Of a stretch of 64,000 nt of DNA, positions 59,819-64,000 are shown piece after piece. The DNA comes from Pseudomonas reidholzensis (GTDB taxonomy: Bacteria; Pseudomonadota; Gammaproteobacteria; Pseudomonadales; Pseudomonadaceae), in NCBI RefSeq assembly GCF_900536025.1, contig NZ_UNOZ01000019.1:157842-221841 (forward strand), read 5' to 3'. The number at the start of each line of letters is the position of its first letter. Positions within the stretch are counted from its first letter, which is position 1. The notes under the pieces were generated by a model, which was not told the DNA's origin, ran no database searches, and worked only from the letters and a program-made list of their open reading frames with translations. Made by a program: the position numbers and the translations under genes.

Positions 59819-60433
59819 TCAATTGACGTTGTTGCGCTTGGCCAGGTCGACCATTTCCACCAGCGACTCGGATTTGAGTTTGTCCATGATCCGCCCGCGG
59901 TAGGTGCTGATGGTCTTGGCGCTGAGGTTCATCCGTTCGCCGATCAACTTGTTCGCCTCGCCCCGGGCCAGCCGGCGCAGCACTTCCATCTCGCGGTTGG
60001 ACAAGCTGCCCAGGCGGACATTCTCGTGCTCCAGCGAGCTGCTGTTGACCGACATCTGCGGGAACGTCGAGTACCCCTTGACCAAGGCCTTGAGGGCGAA
60101 CACCACGGCGTCGAGGTCTTCGTCCTTGTTGACGAATGCGGCGATCCCGGCGTCCAGGCAGCGGCGCACATAGAGGTCGGCGGGCTGCCCGGTGAGCACC
60201 ATGATCTTCGGCGCCGGTTCCAGCAGTTGCAGGCGCTTGATCACTTCCATGCCGTCCAGGCCTGGCAGGCCGATGTCGAGGATGACCACCTGGGGGGACA
60301 GCTTGCGGGCCATCTGCACTGCTTCGATACCGTTGCCGGCTTCACCGATCACCTGAAAACGTTCACGTTCGAGCAGCATGCGTACGGCCATGCGCACGGT
60401 GGGGTGGTCGTCGACCATCAGCACGGTTGTCAT
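59819..60433 (-). CDS. BvgA/FixJ-type response regulator with LuxR helix-turn-helix
   Basis: The 204-residue protein has a receiver domain with acceptor Asp53 ([13 protein letters not shown]) and a C-terminal LuxR-type helix-turn-helix ([32 protein letters not shown] spans about 142-173). ATG 60433 has AGGAG 7 bases upstream. Gene order runs from the regulator (upstream) to the kinase, 13 bases apart, so they form one two-component operon. Target genes unknown. Confidence 0.92.
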   Translation of the reverse strand: MTTVLMVDDHPTVRMAVRMLLERERFQVIGEAGNGIEAVQMARKLSPQVVILDIGLPGLDGMEVIKRLQLLEPAPKIMVLTGQPADLYVRRCLDAGIAAFVNKDEDLDAVVFALKALVKGYSTFPQMSVNSSSLEHENVRLGSLSNREMEVLRRLARGEANKLIGERMNLSAKTISTYRGRIMDKLKSESLVEMVDLAKRNNVN

Positions 60434-60652
60434 TGGGTAACTCCTGTCGGAAATAGGGTCCGTTTCCTGAATCACCCAAGAACGCGTCTGTAGGGATTAC
60501 CGGACAGCGCGCAAGATACGTCGATTCTCGACCTTTGGTAATGGCGAGTATAAACCTGTTGATTAAACGAGGCGGTTCTGTTGAAAAGTCCTACAAAAGA
60601 ACCGGTCATCAAGTAGGACGCGGCAGGCCACGCGGCCTGCCGTGGCGCGGCT

Positions 60653-60895
60653 TCAGGCGCAGGCGGCGTGGTCTTTGACCTTGCGCTGGGTGGCGGCAGG
60701 GTTGTTGACCAAGGCCGTGCCGACGCGGGTCGGCCTGGGCTGCAATTGCCCGGCGCAATTCGGGCAGCGGCCCTGCAACCGCTGCTCGGCGCAGGCGCGA
60801 CAGAAGGTGCATTCGAACGAGCAGATCACTGCGTCGGGGCTATCGGCGGGCAGGTCGGTGTCGCAGCATTCGCAATTGGGGCGTAGTTCCAGCAT
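60653..60895 (-). CDS. DUF1272 zinc-ribbon-like protein
   Basis: The 80-residue protein begins MLELRPNCECCDTDLPADS and contains paired cysteines (CECC, CSFECTFCRAC, CPNC) as in the DUF1272 family, expected to bind zinc. Function unknown. It stands alone between the two-component operon and cobM; the 219-base gap before 60653 (60434-60652) shows no gene. Confidence 0.87.
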   Translation of the reverse strand: MLELRPNCECCDTDLPADSPDAVICSFECTFCRACAEQRLQGRCPNCAGQLQPRPTRVGTALVNNPAATQRKVKDHAACA

Positions 60896-60960
60896 GGGTA
60901 TGACTCCGGTTCGCGAGAAGGTGTCCGGAGTCTGCTCTGGGTTGGCTGAGCTGGCAATCC

Positions 60961-61713
60961 TCAGTCGGCTGGGCGATACAGGTGAGCATGGCCAGCGCGG
61001 TACAGCGCCGACTCGCTGAAGGGTGCGTCACCGAGTACATGGCCGACGAGAATCAACGCGGTACGCCGGAAGTCCTTGGCCGCGACCTGTTCGACGATGT
61101 CCTGCAGGGTGCCCTTGACCCACGCCTGGTCCGGCCAGGTGGCGCGATGGACCACGGCGATCGGGCAGTCGCCGCCGTAGTGCGGGAGCAACTCGGCGAC
61201 GATCCGCGGCAGGTGCTTGACCCCCAGGTGGATGGCCAGCGTGCTGCCATGCCGGGCAAGGTCGGCCAGTTGTTCGCCGGCCGGCATCGGCGAGCTGTCG
61301 CCGTAACGCGTGAGGATCACCGTCTGGGCGATCCCGGGCAGGGTCAGCTCGCAACCGAGCAGCGCCGCACTGGCGGCGGTGGCGGTTACCCCGGGGATGA
61401 TCTGGTAGTCGATACCCAGTGCGCGCAGGTGGCGGATCTGCTCGCCGATGGCGCCGTACAGGCTGGGGTCGCCGCTGTGCACCCGGGCCACGTCCTGGCC
61501 TTTGTCATGCGCGCTGCGGATGGCCGCGATGATCTGTTCCAGGTGCAGTTCGGCGCTGTTGATCACGGTCTCGGCGCTGTGCCCTTCGAGCACGGCGGCG
61601 GGCACCAGGGAGCCGGCATAGATGATCACTGGGCACTGGCGGATCAGGCGCTGGCCCTTGACTGTGATCAGTTCCGGGTCGCCGGGGCCGGCACCGATGA
61701 AGTAGACCGTCAT
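60961..61713 (-). CDS. cobM: Precorrin-4 C11-methyltransferase
   Basis: This 250-residue S-adenosylmethionine-dependent enzyme of the aerobic cobalamin pathway converts precorrin-4 to precorrin-5. Visible motifs are VYFIGAGPGDPELITVKG at the start, the VHSGDPSLYGAIGEQ SAM-binding loop (about residues 79-93), and GVTATAASAALLGCELT. It is the last gene of the cbtB-cbtA-cobE-cobM unit under a cobalamin riboswitch. Confidence 0.94.
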   Translation of the reverse strand: MTVYFIGAGPGDPELITVKGQRLIRQCPVIIYAGSLVPAAVLEGHSAETVINSAELHLEQIIAAIRSAHDKGQDVARVHSGDPSLYGAIGEQIRHLRALGIDYQIIPGVTATAASAALLGCELTLPGIAQTVILTRYGDSSPMPAGEQLADLARHGSTLAIHLGVKHLPRIVAELLPHYGGDCPIAVVHRATWPDQAWVKGTLQDIVEQVAAKDFRRTALILVGHVLGDAPFSESALYRAGHAHLYRPAD

Positions 61714-61744
61714 GGGGGAATCCTTGCAAAAAATATAGAGGTGA

Positions 61745-62155
61745 TTATCGGCTACAGGCCAGCGCGAGTGTAGCCGGGCCGAGCGTCAGGCGCGGGAGCA
61801 GCAGCAGCGCCGTGCCCTGCGCCTGGTAGGCCAGGGCCAGCGCCGTGCTCTCGGCCACGCCCCAGCACCCGCTGTGGGCAAAGGCGGTGGCAGAGCGGTG
61901 GCTGAGCAGGGGCTCGAAGGGCTGCAACTGGGCGGGGCTGAACAGCTGTAGAGGCCGCGCGAGTCGGTCGGCCAGCTCATGCAGGCCCGCCTCGTCGGCT
62001 TTCAGTTCGATGCTGGCGATGCCGGCAATGGCGCTCAGCGGCAGGCCGAGGGTATCCAGGGCTTGGCGCAGCAGCGCCTCCAGGGTGTCGGCGGGACAAC
62101 CCCGGCGGCAGCCAAAGCCGGCATACAGCGCCGGCAGGGCAGCTCCTGGCTGCAT
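61745..62155 (-). CDS. cobE: CobE (CbiG C-terminal domain) cobalamin biosynthesis protein
   Basis: The 136-residue protein has the CobE/CbiG_C pattern: YAGFGCRRGCPADTLEALL near the start, ASIELKADEAGLHELADRL, and STALALAYQAQG near the end. ATG 62155 overlaps the cbtA stop by one base (TGATG), so a longer frame into cbtA is not used. It acts around precorrin methylation steps, with the exact reaction unclear. It lies 31 bases upstream of cobM. Confidence 0.9.
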   Translation of the reverse strand: MQPGAALPALYAGFGCRRGCPADTLEALLRQALDTLGLPLSAIAGIASIELKADEAGLHELADRLARPLQLFSPAQLQPFEPLLSHRSATAFAHSGCWGVAESTALALAYQAQGTALLLLPRLTLGPATLALACSR

Positions 62156-62838
62156 CAGGCCTGGCGCGAGCGGCGGAACAGCCAGGCGCTGAGCAGGCCG
62201 AGGGCCACCCAGAACGCCGCGTTGGTCAGCCACGAGGCGATCTTGAACTGGGTTTCCAGCGCCTCGGGAGCCAGGCTTTCATGGACCTGCGGTTGCGGCG
62301 CGCCGATCACGTGGGGCAGTACCAGCAGCGCCACGCCGAGCACTTTGAGCAGCCAGTGCTGGGCGAACACCAGCAGTGCCAGGCCGGTGGCGGTGGCGGC
62401 AGCGGTGCCGATCCACCAGGTCTGGCGCTGGCCGAGGTCGGCCGCGGCCGTCCCTGGCAACTCAGGTGGCAGGCCCAGCGTGGGTGCCAGGCAGAACACC
62501 GCGAAACCGCCGAGGCCCCACAGTGCGCCGGTGCTGACCCGGCTCGGCTCACGCAGGCTGTACAGTGCGGCGAGGATCAGGGCGAAGCCGACCGCCACCA
62601 CCAGGTTGCCGCCGGTGGTCGACAGCACACGCTGCCAGCCGTCTTCCGGGGCCCAGGCTTCGGCGCTGTGCTCATGGGCGACGCCTGCGGCGTGTTCATG
62701 CTGCTCGGCCGGGGCTGCGCTTTCGAAGGTTTCTGCCTGGAGGATCAACGGGCTGATCCAGAAGCTTTGCAGCAGGGTCAGCAGAAGAGCGGCCAGCAGG
62801 CCGCTGAAGCCCGCGGTGCGGGCAATGCGCTTGATCAT
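62155..62838 (-). CDS. cbtA: CbtA-type predicted cobalt transporter
   Basis: The 227-residue membrane protein has five to six hydrophobic segments (GFSGLLAALLLTLLQSFWISP; VVAVGFALILAALYSL; WGLGGFAVFCLAPTLG; and others) and a histidine-rich loop (EQHEHAAGVAHEHSAE) after the first helix that could bind metal. CbtA with CbtB forms a predicted cobalt uptake system commonly under B12 riboswitch control. It is coupled to cobE by TGATG. Confidence 0.9.
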   Translation of the reverse strand: MIKRIARTAGFSGLLAALLLTLLQSFWISPLILQAETFESAAPAEQHEHAAGVAHEHSAEAWAPEDGWQRVLSTTGGNLVVAVGFALILAALYSLREPSRVSTGALWGLGGFAVFCLAPTLGLPPELPGTAAADLGQRQTWWIGTAAATATGLALLVFAQHWLLKVLGVALLVLPHVIGAPQPQVHESLAPEALETQFKIASWLTNAAFWVALGLLSAWLFRRSRQA

Positions 62839-62848
62839 GCGGGCGTAC

Positions 62849-63034
62849 TCAGTGGCAGGGGAAGGCGGCGCTGTGGCGGGTATCGTGGGCGGCGTTGTGC
62901 ACGGCCTCGATGTGCGAGAAACCGGCGAAGTAGATCAGGCACAGGCCGAGCAGGCTGGCGCCGGCGGCGATGACCAGGCGCTGACTGAGGGTGGCCGGGG
63001 TGGCGATGCTGTGCTTGGCGCTGGTGATAGGCAT
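62849..63034 (-). CDS. cbtB: CbtB-type small membrane protein of cobalt transport
   Basis: The 61-residue protein has one membrane helix (LVIAAGASLLGLCLIYFAGF) followed by the CbtB signature HNAAHDTRHSAAFPCH, whose C-terminal histidines and cysteine probably bind cobalt. It is the first gene after the cobalamin riboswitch and lies 10 bases before cbtA. Confidence 0.92.
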   Translation of the reverse strand: MPITSAKHSIATPATLSQRLVIAAGASLLGLCLIYFAGFSHIEAVHNAAHDTRHSAAFPCH

Positions 63035-63139
63035 GACGCTTTCCTCTGCTTGTTGTAGGCAACGGGCAAGCGCGGCAGCCCCGGGCAGCTTGGGCCCAGG
63101 GGAATGCGACAGCGCCCGCCCACCGCGGGGTGTTGATCA

Positions 63140-63345
63140 GGCGTCAGGCCGGTCTCCGGGCTTACGAGGAGGAGCAGGGCTCCTTGTTAAAGCATCACCT
63201 TCCCATGCCATACGACGCGGCACAGTGGTCTAGACGCTTCGCTCGCTTACCGTTGCGGGGGCAGCACCGGGATTGTCGGGCCTTTATAGGAAGGCCTGCG
63301 ACGCACCGGTTTCCCGTTTCACCCCGTGTGGGGCACCTGAACGCA
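63140..63345 (-). promoter_or_regulatory. Cobalamin (AdoCbl-type) riboswitch ahead of cbtB
   Basis: On the minus strand the order is AGGTGCCCCACACGGGG, GAAACGGGAAACCGGTG, CCCCCGCAACGGTAAGC and then the B12 box AAGCCCGGAGACCGGCC (63147-63163). This is the conserved cobalamin riboswitch core. The roughly 105 bases to the cbtB start contain a GC-rich stem (CCTGGGCCCAAGCTGCCCGG region) that could sequester or terminate. High B12 should switch off the cbtB-cbtA-cobE-cobM operon. Confidence 0.93.
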
Positions 63346-63526
63346 GGGCGCTAGCAAATCACGGGGGGGATTTCCAGTCAATGACAGGCGAGATGTTTGC
63401 TGGTTGCGTCGGGTTTGTGCGGTGCTGCAGGGTGCTAGCCACAGGCTTCTCGGGCGCCTTCAAGAACGAGCGCCGCCCGCGCGGCGCATCGCGGGTGCAT
63501 GTCACAGCTTCTCTAGCGCCCTCACT

Positions 63527-63777
63527 ATCGAGCGCCGCCCGCGCGGCGCTTCGCGGGGCAAGCCCGCTCCCACATTTGTTGCAACGCGCCATGGCCTGTG
63601 AGAGAGAGGTTGCCAGCCTTGGTGCTAGGCGAAAGGCTGGTGGTGGGCCATTTGAGGCGACCCAAGATTTTCGCCGGACAAACAAGGGCTAAGAATCCAA
63701 TCTTTCAGGCCATGGCACGATGCAACAAATGTGGGAGCGGGCTTGCCCCGCGAAGCGCCGCGCGGGCGGCGCTCGAT
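63527..63777. repeat. 72-base near-perfect inverted repeat containing REP sequences
   Basis: Arm 63527-63598 and arm 63706-63777 are inverted copies with only two mismatches. Each contains AGCGCCGCCCGCGCGGCGC joined to a GGGCAAGCCCGC REP and ATTTGTTGCA. Outside the arms, partial copies of CTTCTCTAGCGCC(C)TCA recur (near 63446-63475 and 63508-63524, and inverted near 63781-63797). The region 63350-63950 has no credible gene. Confidence 0.85.
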
Positions 63778-63954
63778 CTTGAGGGCGCTAGAGAAGCCTG
63801 TGGCTAGCACTTCGCGATGCGCCGCGCGGGTCTCGCTCAATCCGAGGGGCGCCAGAAAAGCTGCACTAGCACCTGCAAGCACCCCATAGATCCCGAGTGT
63901 GCCTCAACATCCCACGCCACAGTTGACCACCCGCCAAGCACTGCGTAGCCTTGC

Positions 63955-64000
63955 CGATTCGAGGTTCTCCGGCGTTGGCCGGAGCTAAGACGGGAACGCG
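63955..64000 (+). promoter_or_regulatory. Probable 5' part of a second cobalamin riboswitch (cut by the window end)
   Basis: AGGTTCTCCGGCGTTGGCCGG then AGCTAAGACGGGAACGCG has the same layout as the start of the riboswitch at 63345-63300 (AGGTGCCCC...GGGGTGAAACGGGAAACCGG). The GGTG, the CCCGCAAC segment and the B12 box would lie beyond the window. It points to another cobalamin-related gene on the plus strand just outside. Confidence 0.65.

Overview
The window looks like chromosomal DNA of a fluorescent Pseudomonas, most likely of the P. putida group. Supporting this are REP-type intergenic repeats with the GGGTAAACCCGC and GGGCAAGCCCGC cores, a CrcY-type small RNA between mgtC-like and mvaB genes, an AraC-type PobR divergent from pobA, a gntT-gnuK-gnuR gluconate locus with three identical operators, and a cobM-cobE-cbtA-cbtB cluster behind a cobalamin riboswitch. 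There is no insertion sequence, tRNA, rRNA or CRISPR array that I could see.

Positions 1-16.1 kb look accessory: base composition seems lower in GC than the rest and no REP element is present. The region holds the end of an xdhC-like gene, an AraC regulator, a two-subunit periplasmic molybdenum hydroxylase (IorAB type), and a minus-strand catabolic cassette. In that cassette, D-tartrate dehydratase, a DctA-type carrier and an oxaloacetate decarboxylase of the PA4872 type could take D-tartrate to pyruvate, under a divergent LysR regulator. An AraC/MFS pair follows, then a small defence-like island: a PrlF-YhaV toxin-antitoxin pair divergent from two coupled DUF262 genes, the second of which carries a DUF1524 HNH nuclease domain.

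Positions 16.4-31 kb hold a LysR/dehydrogenase pair, an unrecognised 460-residue protein, and a two-gene repair operon (FAN1-type VRR-NUC nuclease plus an iron-sulphur helicase with an N-terminal PD-(D/E)XK-like motif) preceded by a good LexA box. These are followed by pgm, a MarR-EmrA-EmrB-like efflux operon with a palindromic operator inside its promoter, a repeat-rich gap of about 960 bases, and an SDR gene.

Positions 31-44 kb hold two paralogous hybrid histidine kinases, a MocR regulator, a lone ccoG, DUF3203, mgtC-like, crcY with a sigma-54 promoter, mvaB, a LiuR-like regulator and the pobR/pobA/LysR group. Leaders of pobA, tarD, dctA and gntT carry Crc/Hfq-type CA motifs, so the sRNA in this window may control several of its catabolic genes.

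Positions 44-64 kb hold an orphan gspF-gspG pair, a lytic transglycosylase, two paralogous membrane histidine kinases with one sigma-54 response regulator, the gluconate locus, a double-PAS chemoreceptor-like protein, a BvgS/BvgA-like two-component system, DUF1272, and the cobalamin/cobalt-transport genes. The window ends in a large REP-containing inverted repeat and what looks like the 5' half of a second cobalamin riboswitch.
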